From contig NZ_JAFIBU010000001.1 in assembly GCF_017833255.1 (NCBI RefSeq), forward strand, positions 2,635,001 through 2,699,000: 64,000 nucleotides of DNA. The letters run 5' to 3'. The notes beneath the pieces are model-generated. The model searched no databases. It saw only the letters and a program-made list of their open reading frames with translations, and was not told where the DNA came from. This DNA is from Paenibacillus sp. PvR098 (GTDB taxonomy: Bacteria; Bacillota; Bacilli; Paenibacillales; NBRC-103111). The stretch's first letter is position 1, and each line of letters begins with the position of its first letter. The translations under genes and the position numbers were made by a program. Shown in pieces: positions 25,796 through 34,436 of this stretch.

Positions 25796-25994
25796 GCGTT
25801 GCCAAAGTAAAGTGATATTATTGAAGACAACCCTTGCTTTCTAATGATTTTCTATAGGGGAAAAAAAGAAACTATTGTGCGGAGTAAAAAAAGTTATACT
25901 GCTGACAATAATAGACAACATTTTCAGACTCTCTGATATATTATGTAAGAGTTGATTCCATCTTATATATAGAATTCCCAAATTTAGGAGCTAT

Positions 25995-27608
25995 GTGATT
26001 CTTATGATTAACCTTTCGGAACGCATATCGGCATCCAAAAAAAGATGCCAAACCCTCGGTTTGAACCCCATCCTGGTTCCAAAGCCGTCCAGTAGACTGA
26101 CAACCATCGAGCTGCAAAACAGAAGGGTCAGATTTGACGAACTCCTATCGGTCATGAGCTTGTTTGCCGGTCGAATCATGCATCTGCTGAACAGCACCCC
26201 TCTTCTGTTGGTGCTTACCGACGAAAGAGGATATATTCTGGAGATGTACGGCGATCAATTAATCAAAAAAATTGTGTCGGAGCTGGGCATCGTTAAAGGA
26301 ATCCATTACAGCGAAGAATCCATGGGAACCAATTCAATTCATATGGCCTTGACGGAACATTCTCCGGTTTCACTGGTCGGTCAAGAGCATTATCACGAGG
26401 CTTTGCATCAATCGGCTTGCTACAGCGTCCCCTTTCAATTCACCAGCATTCATAATCTTTCAGGCACCATATCCCTGCTAACTACGATCGAACATCAAAA
26501 TCCGATCTTTATCGCTCTTCTATCCAATATCGTTGACTCCATCGAACGAGAGCTCCTACTTTCCAGGAACAACCACCAACTGGATTTTCTGAACCGGATT
26601 TTAATTAAAAACATGCGGCACGGCATTATCATTACCGACCCCTACGGAAGAGTTACCGAATGTAATCCTTTTGCCGAACAAATCACCAATTGCAAGAAGC
26701 AGGACCTGCTCGGAAGCTCCATCTTTGACATTCAACCGTTCGGAAAATATATGTACAAAGTACTGGAACACCGGAAATCTTACGAGAACGTGGAGCTAGC
26801 CTTCGGCAATCTTCAAAATGGAGGCATCGTATGCCAGTTTGACAGCTATGCGATCTACGACGATAAAAACAGGATCATCGGCGCCTATGCCCAGTTTCGC
26901 GACATAACGGAGCGTTTTTTATTGGAACGACAAGTGATCACAGCGGAGAAGTTCTCCGTGATCGGCAAGCTGGCCGCCGGCCTTGCACATGAGATTCGTA
27001 ATCCGCTAACCTCCATTACCGGGTTTATCAAAATACTAAAAACCAGTGAACATCCGGCGGAAAAAGAACAAAAATATATTGAAATTGTATATAACGAGCT
27101 GCTTCATCTGAATAAACTGATTTCCCAATTTGTGCTGATGGCGAAGCCCAGTTTCCCCGACCGTAAACCATTCAATATCCAAGAGCTGGTTCAAGAAACG
27201 CTGCTTTTTATGGAGAGCCAGTTTATTATGAAGAACGTATCAGCACAATTACTCCACGATAACTGCCCCATTATGCTGTATGCCGACCCTCTCCAAATCA
27301 AACAAGTACTGATCAACATCCTGCAGAATGCGTTGGAAGCCGTTGACGAAAAAGGAAGGATTCAGGTTTCCCTTGAATCCGTTTCGTTCCATGTAAAAAT
27401 CAAGATTGAGGATAACGGCATTGGCCTGGATAAGGACGAGCTCGCTCAAATCTTAAACCCTTTCTTCACAACGAAGGAAAACGGACTGGGGCTCGGCCTG
27501 TCGGTTAGCTACAGAATTATTGAAAATCACGGCGGCACGATTGACATTACTTCTAACAAGCATGCGGGAACCACCATGATAATAACGTTACCCTTATTAC
27601 AGACTTGA
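25995..27608 (+). CDS. GAF-PAS sensor histidine kinase
   Basis: Soluble, 537 residues. Residues about 65-195 form a GAF-like domain of the kind found at the N-terminus of AcoR-type regulators (GIHYSEESMGTNSIHMAL, VSLVGQEHYHEAL, ACYSVPFQ). A PAS domain follows at about 200-310 (HGIIITDPYGRVTECNPFAEQIT). HisKA has LAHEIRNPLTSITGF near residue 333, and HATPase has NALEAVDEKG, DNGIGLDKDE and GLGLGLSVSY. The sensory half is clearly paralogous to the GGDEF-EAL protein at 29781. Start: GTG 25995 is 4 bases after AGGAG, ATG 26004 is 13 bases after; either is possible. Confidence 0.9.
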   Translation: MILMINLSERISASKKRCQTLGLNPILVPKPSSRLTTIELQNRRVRFDELLSVMSLFAGRIMHLLNSTPLLLVLTDERGYILEMYGDQLIKKIVSELGIVKGIHYSEESMGTNSIHMALTEHSPVSLVGQEHYHEALHQSACYSVPFQFTSIHNLSGTISLLTTIEHQNPIFIALLSNIVDSIERELLLSRNNHQLDFLNRILIKNMRHGIIITDPYGRVTECNPFAEQITNCKKQDLLGSSIFDIQPFGKYMYKVLEHRKSYENVELAFGNLQNGGIVCQFDSYAIYDDKNRIIGAYAQFRDITERFLLERQVITAEKFSVIGKLAAGLAHEIRNPLTSITGFIKILKTSEHPAEKEQKYIEIVYNELLHLNKLISQFVLMAKPSFPDRKPFNIQELVQETLLFMESQFIMKNVSAQLLHDNCPIMLYADPLQIKQVLINILQNALEAVDEKGRIQVSLESVSFHVKIKIEDNGIGLDKDELAQILNPFFTTKENGLGLGLSVSYRIIENHGGTIDITSNKHAGTTMIITLPLLQT

Positions 27609-27614
27609 AACTAA

Positions 27615-27646
27615 ACAGGAGGTCGCTTTTTCAAGCGCCCTCCTGT
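27615..27646 (+). terminator. Hairpin after the GAF-PAS kinase gene
   Basis: ACAGGAGG (27615-27622) pairs with CCTCCTGT (27639-27646), with a nested CGCTT/AAGCG stem. No T run follows, so it may be a weak or bidirectional terminator between convergent genes. Confidence 0.45.
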
Positions 27647-27684
27647 ATTGAACCTTCCATAAGCGCTGCCGCTGTGGGAGGTTT

Positions 27685-28065
27685 TCATATTTGAACTCCT
27701 CTTTCTTTGAAAATACGCATCACTACGCCCAGCGCAGCAATAGCTTTCGGGAAACCTACGTATGCCGAGCAATGAAGCACCAATTCCACGATCTCCGTTG
27801 GGCTTAATCCAACATTCAGAGCAGCATGAATATGAAAATCGAGTTGATCCGCAGCCCCCTGCGTGATCAACGAAGACAGGGTAACGAGCTCACGCTGCTT
27901 GACATCCAGTCCTGGACGGGTATATACATCTGCAAACCCGTTGCTCACGATAAAGTCGGCGAAAGCTGGATAAAAGCTCCGAATCGCTTCGAGCGGTGGA
28001 AAATCCTCCGAACCGTTCAATTCCTTTAACACCTTAAGCCCCTGCTCATACCTTCCGTTTGCCAT
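27685..28065 (-). CDS. Carboxymuconolactone decarboxylase-family protein
   Basis: A 126-residue all-alpha protein of the CMD/AhpD superfamily: DVKQRELVTLSSLITQGAADQLDFHIHAALNVGLSPTEIVELVLHCSAYVGFPKAIAA is the characteristic core. The AhpD CxxC is not present (there is HCSAYVG), so it is more like PcaC-type members; a ring-cleavage or redox role is not determined. AAAGGAGATTGAAT precedes the ATG at 28065; an earlier ATG at 28083 overlaps that RBS. 43 bases downstream of the TPP enzyme gene, likely co-transcribed. Confidence 0.85.
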   Translation of the reverse strand: MANGRYEQGLKVLKELNGSEDFPPLEAIRSFYPAFADFIVSNGFADVYTRPGLDVKQRELVTLSSLITQGAADQLDFHIHAALNVGLSPTEIVELVLHCSAYVGFPKAIAALGVVMRIFKERGVQI

Positions 28066-28108
28066 ATTCAATCTCCTTTCCATTGGAATAAAGTGTGTCC
28101 CGCTCAGG

Positions 28109-29749
28109 TTAATCCAGGGTTAGCAGTCTGGTGAGAATTGGAGGAATTTCCTCAGGGTCGACCATGATTTCAATGACGGTAGGCCCATTCGAATGCAGCG
28201 CTGTCTTCACCGCATCCTGAATGTCTTCCGCCGTTCGGCAGCATATTCCCTCCGCTCCCATGGAGCGTGCGAACATAGCGGCATCCAGTGGCGTTGCATA
28301 TACGGCTCCTACGCTGCGTCCGGTATTGTAAGACATCCCCTTGTCGACCATGTCCAACCTTCCGTTATTCAAAACAACGAACAAGACAGGCAGTCGATGG
28401 TTTACGGCGGTGGCAATCTCCGTTCCGTGCATCATGGCGCATCCGTCCCCAGTAAGGCACACAATGGTGCGGTCCGGCAAGGCCGCTTTGGCTCCGATCG
28501 CGTAGCCGATGGCATGACCCATAGCTCCAAAAACATCGTCGAAATAAAAGGTGCCCGGTTGATGAATGTCAAAATGCCGGATCGCATAGAACGTATGACT
28601 ACCATCATCCCCGAACAGGATCGCATCGTCCGGCAAAGAGGCGCGAAGCGCCAGAATCGCCACCTCTGCAGAAAGAACGCTCGCCTCCTTCGCTACCTCG
28701 GGTAACTCCTCCAGTTCCGTGGTCGCTGCCGCTTCATAGACCTGGCTTGTCGCTTGGGCCACATCGATCAGTCTGGCTAAATTCGTCTTGGCATCCCCAA
28801 GAATGACGCAGGTAGGAACCGGAAGCGCCTTGCCCACGAACGTCACATCATAATCGAAATGAATGACCTGCTTCGGCATCATCTGCGAAGTAAATCCGGA
28901 CAAGGTCATATCGCTCAGCTTGGTTCCAACTGCAATCAGCAGGTCAACGCCTGATTTCATATATTCAAGCGCCTGCGCCGTCCCCCCGAGTCCGAAATTT
29001 CCCAGGCTGAGCGGATGGTTAGTGGGGAAAGCCCCCTTACCTCCAGGGGTCATAATCACCGGGATGTTCCAGTGTTCGGCCAATATCCGGACTTCATCGA
29101 AAGCTTCCGCCGCCATGACGCCTTTACCGATAAACAGTACGGGCCTTCTTGCGGCATTGAGCAGCGGAATGGCTTCCTCCACATTCGGCGAAATCATCTG
29201 AGGAATATGATCGGGCAGTTCAATGGTGAACGGCTCTACCTGCGACATCAGAACATCAAAAGGAATGCAGAGGTGCACTGGTCCTTTGGCACCTGTGTAT
29301 GCCTTCTCTATTGCGTGTTGAAGGTAACGCTGTACAAGGTCTGGCCGCTCGATTCTTGCGCTGAACAGGGTAACCGGTTCAAACATTTTGACCAAATCGG
29401 TGCCAAAGCTGCTGGAATCTTGACCTAGCGCTTTACCCGAATCCGAAGCTGATGGCTGGCCGGTAATGATGAGCAGCGGCAAATTATAAGCCTTGGCTTG
29501 GCCGGCCGCGGTCAGCAGATTGGTGCCCCCGGGCCCGGATGTGCCTATGGCTACCCCCAGCTTCTTGTTTCCCAGCGCGTAGCCCGCCGCGGCAAAACCC
29601 GCACCTGCTTCGTGTCTGGTCAACACAAATTCCACCCCGGTGCTGTCAAAATCAAGCATCAAAGGGGATATCGATTTCCCAGGTATGCCGAATACGTGAT
29701 TTATCCCCCATCGTTTCACATTGTCCGCCAATATTTGCGACAAGCGCAT
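28109..29749 (-). CDS. Thiamine pyrophosphate-dependent enzyme (acetolactate synthase-like)
   Basis: A 546-residue protein with the three-domain TPP fold. The N-terminal PYR domain has the cofactor-activating Glu in LTRHEAGAGFAAAGYA; the middle domain is of the FAD/nucleotide type; the C-terminal PP domain has GDGCAMMHG and LNNGRLDMV. Similar to the large subunit of acetolactate synthase and to benzoylformate or other 2-keto acid decarboxylases; substrate is not clear. No small regulatory subunit gene is adjacent. It pairs with the CMD-family gene, suggesting a small catabolic unit rather than branched-chain amino acid biosynthesis. Confidence 0.85.
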   Translation of the reverse strand: MRLSQILADNVKRWGINHVFGIPGKSISPLMLDFDSTGVEFVLTRHEAGAGFAAAGYALGNKKLGVAIGTSGPGGTNLLTAAGQAKAYNLPLLIITGQPSASDSGKALGQDSSSFGTDLVKMFEPVTLFSARIERPDLVQRYLQHAIEKAYTGAKGPVHLCIPFDVLMSQVEPFTIELPDHIPQMISPNVEEAIPLLNAARRPVLFIGKGVMAAEAFDEVRILAEHWNIPVIMTPGGKGAFPTNHPLSLGNFGLGGTAQALEYMKSGVDLLIAVGTKLSDMTLSGFTSQMMPKQVIHFDYDVTFVGKALPVPTCVILGDAKTNLARLIDVAQATSQVYEAAATTELEELPEVAKEASVLSAEVAILALRASLPDDAILFGDDGSHTFYAIRHFDIHQPGTFYFDDVFGAMGHAIGYAIGAKAALPDRTIVCLTGDGCAMMHGTEIATAVNHRLPVLFVVLNNGRLDMVDKGMSYNTGRSVGAVYATPLDAAMFARSMGAEGICCRTAEDIQDAVKTALHSNGPTVIEIMVDPEEIPPILTRLLTLD

Positions 29750-29780
29750 CGTCTCTCACCATCCTATTTCAAACTGTGAT

Positions 29781-32003
29781 TCATTTAAAGTATAGGGTCT
29801 CCAATTCCTCAGCAGGCATTGGAGGACTGTAATAATAGCCTTGGACCTCATCGCACTGCTGCTCTTTCAAAAAAACCATCTGTTCTTGGGTCTCTACACC
29901 CTCTGCAATGACTTGCAAGCCCAAATGATGCGCCATCGAAATAATGGCCCCTACAATCCGCGCATTGCTGTCATCGCTTGCGATGTCCTTAATGAACGAT
30001 TTGTCGATTTTCAGGCGATGAATCGAAAATTGCTTCAAATAATTCAAAGAACTGTAGCCTGTACCAAAGTCGTCGATGCTGATTTGGACACCGAGCTCGC
30101 TAAGTTCATCCAATATCGTACTCGCTTTATCCACATCCATGGTCATCGTTTCGGTAATCTCCAGCTCCAAATACTGAGGATCCAGTCCGGTTTCCTTAAG
30201 AATGCTCTCTACTGTTCGGCACAAATTTTTCTTCATGAATTGTGCGGTGGATAAATTGACGGCGACTCGGACCTTGGGGAAGCCAGCATCTTGCCAGAGC
30301 TTATTTTGCAAACAAGCTTCCTTCAGAACCCACTCCCCCATCGGGACAATCAATCCTGTTTCTTCCGCAAGGGGGATAAATTCGCTTGGAGGAATCAGCT
30401 TATATAAGGGGTGCTCCCAACGAATCAGAGCCTCTACACCGGTGATAAGGCCGGTATTTATATCGATCTGCGGCTGGTAGTGAAGAACCCACTCCTCACG
30501 CTCCACCGCTTTACGCAGTGCATTCTCAAGCGCCAGCTTCTCATGCGATGATTGATCCATCGAAGGCGCGTACAGCACATACGTGTTTCGTCCCGTTTCC
30601 TTAGCTTTATAAAGGGCAGTATCGGCGTGAATCATCAAGGTTTCCGCATCTTGGCCGTCATCCGGGTAGTATGAAATGCCGACGCTCGCCGAGATATGAA
30701 ATTCCTGCCCATGGATGATAAAGCTGCGTTCAAAATTGTTCAGGATCGTCTCCGCTGCAATGACAGCCGCACCCGCTCCGGCGCTTTGAGGCACGATAAT
30801 CGTAAATTCATCTCCGCCCATTCTCGACAGGAAACCGTCGGTGGGGAGTCTGTCCTTCAGCCGTTCAGCAGCCTCACACAGCAGCATATCCCCATTCTGA
30901 TGGCCGAACGTATCATTCACCATTTTGAATCGGTCGAGATCAATGTACATAACAGCGAACGTGCTGTCGTTGTGTCTGGCTGTCTCAAACATTTCACCGA
31001 GCTGCTTATAAAACATTCTTCGGTTCGGCAATCCTGTCAAGTCATCATGATAAGCCAGGTGATTGTATTTTTCCTCGGCTTCGTAGAGACGTGTCACGTC
31101 CCTGAACTGCCCAATCGCACCGATGATTTGATAATGCTCGTCGTAAATCGGGAGCGCATCGAACAAACAGACAAAGTTAGATTTGGTCTTCTTTCTTTCG
31201 AAGATCAGTTGAATGTTCTCGTACTTGCTTCCTTTCTCGATAACATCCGAGATGTACTGTCCCATGGGTCTGAATATACGCACCACTTGATTTCGGTTCA
31301 GACCCTTGCTTAGGCCCGTAAGCTGCTCGGCAACTTCGTTCATCTCCACAATGGTGCCTTCTTTGTCCGTCATGATGATCCCGTTACGAGTGGTATTGAT
31401 CATAATTTGGTTCAGTACGTTCAATCTTTGGTTCTGCTTGATAAGAAGCAGCTCGCGCTCAATGGAATCGACGGCCAAATCCAGCAGATTAAGATAAAAG
31501 GGGTTTGCCAAATCAATTGAGGTCATAATGGAAATCGTTCCGAGCAGATCATTATGATCTCTGTACTGAAAGGGCACCGCATAACATGCATTGGAAAATA
31601 AATAAGTATGATAATGATCTTCCCCGATCAGCTCTACCGGGTGCCGCTCAATCAGGCTCAAATTAATCACATTCGTACCGCAGGAGTCTTCGGTAAACCG
31701 TACTCCGATTTGAATCCCGAGCTGATTGACCGTTTGCTTGATCGTCTCATCCCCTTCCATATCCAGAATAACACCCGTTTCATCGGATATAACGATTAGG
31801 ATGGGACTGCCTTTGGAAGACAGCAGCAGCTTCTTCACAAAGAATCGTACGACGGAAAGCACGTTCTCATACTCGCCTAATTTGCGGGTCAGCTCGGAAG
31901 GCGACAGTTTTTCTTTGAACACGGGCATGGTGTAAGGGCTGATTTGAGCTTCCTGACTTCTTCGCTTTGATTCCATGATATATTGCATCCTGGATATCTT
32001 CAT
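29781..32003 (-). CDS. GAF-PAS-GGDEF-EAL protein (cyclic-di-GMP turnover)
   Basis: Bifunctional-looking cyclic-di-GMP enzyme of about 740 residues without membrane segments. GAF-like domain (GVRFTEDSCGTNVINLSL, VELIGEDHYHTYL), PAS domain (NGIIMTDKEGTIVEMNEVAEQ), GGDEF with canonical MGGDEFTI near residue 395, and EAL domain with intact EALIRWEHP near residue 525 plus DDFGTGYSSL. The RxxD inhibitory site ahead of GGDEF is not conserved. I use ATG 32003, which has AAGGGAG with 6-base spacing and aligns with the start of the paralogous kinase; in-frame ATGs extend to 32081. Confidence 0.9.
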   Translation of the reverse strand: MKISRMQYIMESKRRSQEAQISPYTMPVFKEKLSPSELTRKLGEYENVLSVVRFFVKKLLLSSKGSPILIVISDETGVILDMEGDETIKQTVNQLGIQIGVRFTEDSCGTNVINLSLIERHPVELIGEDHYHTYLFSNACYAVPFQYRDHNDLLGTISIMTSIDLANPFYLNLLDLAVDSIERELLLIKQNQRLNVLNQIMINTTRNGIIMTDKEGTIVEMNEVAEQLTGLSKGLNRNQVVRIFRPMGQYISDVIEKGSKYENIQLIFERKKTKSNFVCLFDALPIYDEHYQIIGAIGQFRDVTRLYEAEEKYNHLAYHDDLTGLPNRRMFYKQLGEMFETARHNDSTFAVMYIDLDRFKMVNDTFGHQNGDMLLCEAAERLKDRLPTDGFLSRMGGDEFTIIVPQSAGAGAAVIAAETILNNFERSFIIHGQEFHISASVGISYYPDDGQDAETLMIHADTALYKAKETGRNTYVLYAPSMDQSSHEKLALENALRKAVEREEWVLHYQPQIDINTGLITGVEALIRWEHPLYKLIPPSEFIPLAEETGLIVPMGEWVLKEACLQNKLWQDAGFPKVRVAVNLSTAQFMKKNLCRTVESILKETGLDPQYLELEITETMTMDVDKASTILDELSELGVQISIDDFGTGYSSLNYLKQFSIHRLKIDKSFIKDIASDDSNARIVGAIISMAHHLGLQVIAEGVETQEQMVFLKEQQCDEVQGYYYSPPMPAEELETLYFK

Positions 32004-32081
32004 GTCGTTCTCCCTTGTTACGCTTTTTCCCAAGCCTCCCGTTTCTTCGTTACTTTGACTATCCATCATCATAATCAACAT

Positions 32082-32350
32082 CCCTTATGTAAAATAAGAA
32101 CGAAAAATAGGTAAAATATGAGAATGGGCGTTACCTAATCTTCCACACGGACCCGAGGATATCCTGCACAAAATGACACAAAAAAACTGTAGAGTACCTA
32201 CATTTTTTACACGTAGTACTTAAGAACTAATTGTAAACGTCTTCGCAATGTGCTGCACCTCTATTTTGTACGCCTATGAGCATGATCACCCATACCTTTT
32301 GGCCTCTTTTGGAATATGCTGTTCTACATCTGTAAGGGAGGGCGGTTTTG
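32082..32350. other. Intergenic region between divergent GGDEF-EAL and membrane protein genes
   Basis: No gene is evident. It contains an A/T-flanked symmetrical hairpin (TGTAG/CTACA with A-run and T-run, 32181-32208) that could act as a bidirectional weak terminator, and presumably the two divergent promoters, which I cannot place with confidence. Confidence 0.4.
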
Positions 32351-32827
32351 ATGTTTCCCAAAGATCAATGGTACAAGCTCGGGGTGCTTACTTATTTATT
32401 GGTTTGGTTTACAGGCAGCTTCTGGATGGGAGGAATGATTAAAAGCGGCGCTGTCAGCCACTGGCTCGGCGTAGAGCTGCGAGTTGTAGAAGAGTATGCT
32501 TTCTACGCGCTTGCTGGGGCGATCGGAGGTACTCTGTACGCGATGCGGCTGTTCCATGAGTTCTATGATCAAATGTCGGACCGGTGGATTCTGTGGTATT
32601 TATTGAGGCCGATCAAATGCGCGGGAGCTTCGATGATGACGATCGTGCTGTTCCAAAGCGGTATCATGCTGCTGCAAACCGGGACCTCAATGGAAGCAAA
32701 AATAGGCATCGCTTTTTTGGTCGGCTTCGGCTACGGCAAGCTGATGGAAAAGCTGAAGACTTTAACGGAAGCGCTGTTCAACGGCAACGGGAATCACGAA
32801 AAAACGGAGGATCATTCGCCGAAATAG
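32351..32827 (+). CDS. Small integral membrane protein of unknown function
   Basis: A 158-residue protein with about four hydrophobic stretches (near residues 10-28, 50-65, 92-112 and 118-132) and a charged C-terminus rich in Glu, Asn and His (GNGNHEKTEDHSPK). No family recognised. ATG 32351 follows GGGAGG by 8 bases. It stands alone between the GGDEF-EAL gene and a convergent hydrolase gene. Confidence 0.7.
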   Translation: MFPKDQWYKLGVLTYLLVWFTGSFWMGGMIKSGAVSHWLGVELRVVEEYAFYALAGAIGGTLYAMRLFHEFYDQMSDRWILWYLLRPIKCAGASMMTIVLFQSGIMLLQTGTSMEAKIGIAFLVGFGYGKLMEKLKTLTEALFNGNGNHEKTEDHSPK

Positions 32828-32994
32828 CCGTTCCGAACTCTCGGCGGCGAATTCGACATGAGATGCGGGAAGTACCTACGGATCGAATGCTGGCCAGAAG
32901 AAAAAATACGGACATATGCACAAAAAAGACCATTTGATACTTCCAAATGGTCTGGTTGCCCATTCACGGTCGAGGCTCCGCTTCGCACCTATGG

Positions 32995-33864
32995 CTAGAT
33001 ATGCGTTTCTTCTTGTTCGGCAACCGGCAGCATCGCTTCTGCCAAGTGCGGCAATTCCATATCCGGCCTTAGGGAGCGGTTGTGGGAGATCCCCTCCTGC
33101 TGCCGGGTAACCCACATGCGAATGATATCATTCATGCGCTTCGCTTCCTTCGTCGGAATCTGATGTGTTGCGTTCCCCAGAATATAAAGCGAGCTAATCG
33201 GCAAATGCTTCTGCAAAATACGGACATAACGTTTGAATCTCTTATCCTTTTGCCCGTATAACAGCAGGATGGGAGCACGGATCTCCTTCAGATGCTTCGT
33301 ACAATTATATTTCGAGCTAAAGCGGTAGTATTGATGCAGGTTCCGAATATCTCCTTGTATGGAGGACCGATACAGCTGTTTAAACGTCTGCAGGCTGTCG
33401 GCATTACCCGCTGTAATGGCAGCCGCAAGCAATCGCTTAGCTCCTGCTGCCGAAAGGGCGGAGGCTAGCCAGATTTCCGTCTTGAGTACGGGGCTGCTAA
33501 CCTCCGACAAAGCACTGACGAGGATCCCCCCCAGGAAGCGTTCCGGGTAATTCAGCATCGCCTCCAGTGCTATCGATCCGCCGGTGGAGTACCCGCAAAG
33601 GTACGCTTTTCGAATGCCCAAGACATCCAACAACTGCCGTATGTCTTCGGCTATAAGCGGGTACGTAATAGGCTCTTTGGAATAAGGACTTTGGCCATGG
33701 CCGCGGATGTCGAACGTGATCACTTGATAATGATCCGCTAGCTGATGCTGTTGATAAGCAAATGTGTGTCCCGTCATCAAAGGCGGATGCAAGAACAGGA
33801 TAGGCACACCCTGCCCCTTGAGCTGGTAATATAGCTTGGTTCCGTTGATGTCGGCATAAGGCAT
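32995..33864 (-). CDS. Alpha/beta hydrolase
   Basis: Serine hydrolase fold of about 289 residues. Oxyanion loop LHPPLMTG, strand-4 signature FDIRGHGQS, nucleophile elbow CGYSTGGS with Ser near residue 92, acid region LLLYGQKDKR, and catalytic His in GNATHQIP. Substrate unknown. The ATG at 33873 abuts AAAGGGG, so I use the ATG three codons later at 33864 with 9-base spacing. Confidence 0.87.
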   Translation of the reverse strand: MPYADINGTKLYYQLKGQGVPILFLHPPLMTGHTFAYQQHQLADHYQVITFDIRGHGQSPYSKEPITYPLIAEDIRQLLDVLGIRKAYLCGYSTGGSIALEAMLNYPERFLGGILVSALSEVSSPVLKTEIWLASALSAAGAKRLLAAAITAGNADSLQTFKQLYRSSIQGDIRNLHQYYRFSSKYNCTKHLKEIRAPILLLYGQKDKRFKRYVRILQKHLPISSLYILGNATHQIPTKEAKRMNDIIRMWVTRQQEGISHNRSLRPDMELPHLAEAMLPVAEQEETHI

Positions 33865-33976
33865 GTCGGCCATCCCCTTTTAGTATCGTCCTGAACTGAA
33901 TCGCATTTATCCTTTCCAAGACTTGGGGAAGTTATGCAAATATGGCTGACCTCATGACCATCCTCTTACGGACTGC

Positions 33977-34360
33977 CTATTCCTCCAAGATCAAAGTAAG
34001 ACCGCATGATGGGCATTCCCGGTCCGCTGCACGCACCCTCGCCAGGCAGGCAGGACACTGTTCATCCATTCGGATAGCAGCGCCTTCACTTTTAAGGCTC
34101 GACTCTTCTTTCGCTAGCGGTTCATACAAACGATCTATACTTACTCCGTCCATCTCCAGCACCTGCAGCTCTTCCGTCTCAAACCATCGAATGTGGCCCT
34201 GCGCGTCGCAAACGGCGGCCGCCATGATTTCTCCCGCTTCTTCATGCGGAAATAAATCACCGCCAAGAACGCTGGCTCTCGTCGCTTTGTACGCACCAAA
34301 GCCCGTACCCAGGAAAATGTATTTCTCCCCGCTGGGCTTATGCAGCACGATTGTTGCCAT
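33977..34360 (-). CDS. Hypothetical protein with C-terminal zinc ribbon
   Basis: A 127-residue protein. The N-terminal part starts MATIVLHKPSGEKYIFLGTGFGAYKA and reads like a small beta domain; the C-terminus carries two CxxC pairs, CPACLARV and CPSCGLTL, spaced 16 residues apart, consistent with a zinc ribbon. Family not recognised. ATG 34360 has AAGGGGG with 8-base spacing; the upstream ATG 34405 lacks one. Confidence 0.7.
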   Translation of the reverse strand: MATIVLHKPSGEKYIFLGTGFGAYKATRASVLGGDLFPHEEAGEIMAAAVCDAQGHIRWFETEELQVLEMDGVSIDRLYEPLAKEESSLKSEGAAIRMDEQCPACLARVRAADRECPSCGLTLILEE

Positions 34361-34436
34361 TCGGGCATCCCCCTTAAACATAATGGCCGAACACTTAATG
34401 ATCATGGCTCCCTGACAGCGGTTCTATGAATGAGAA

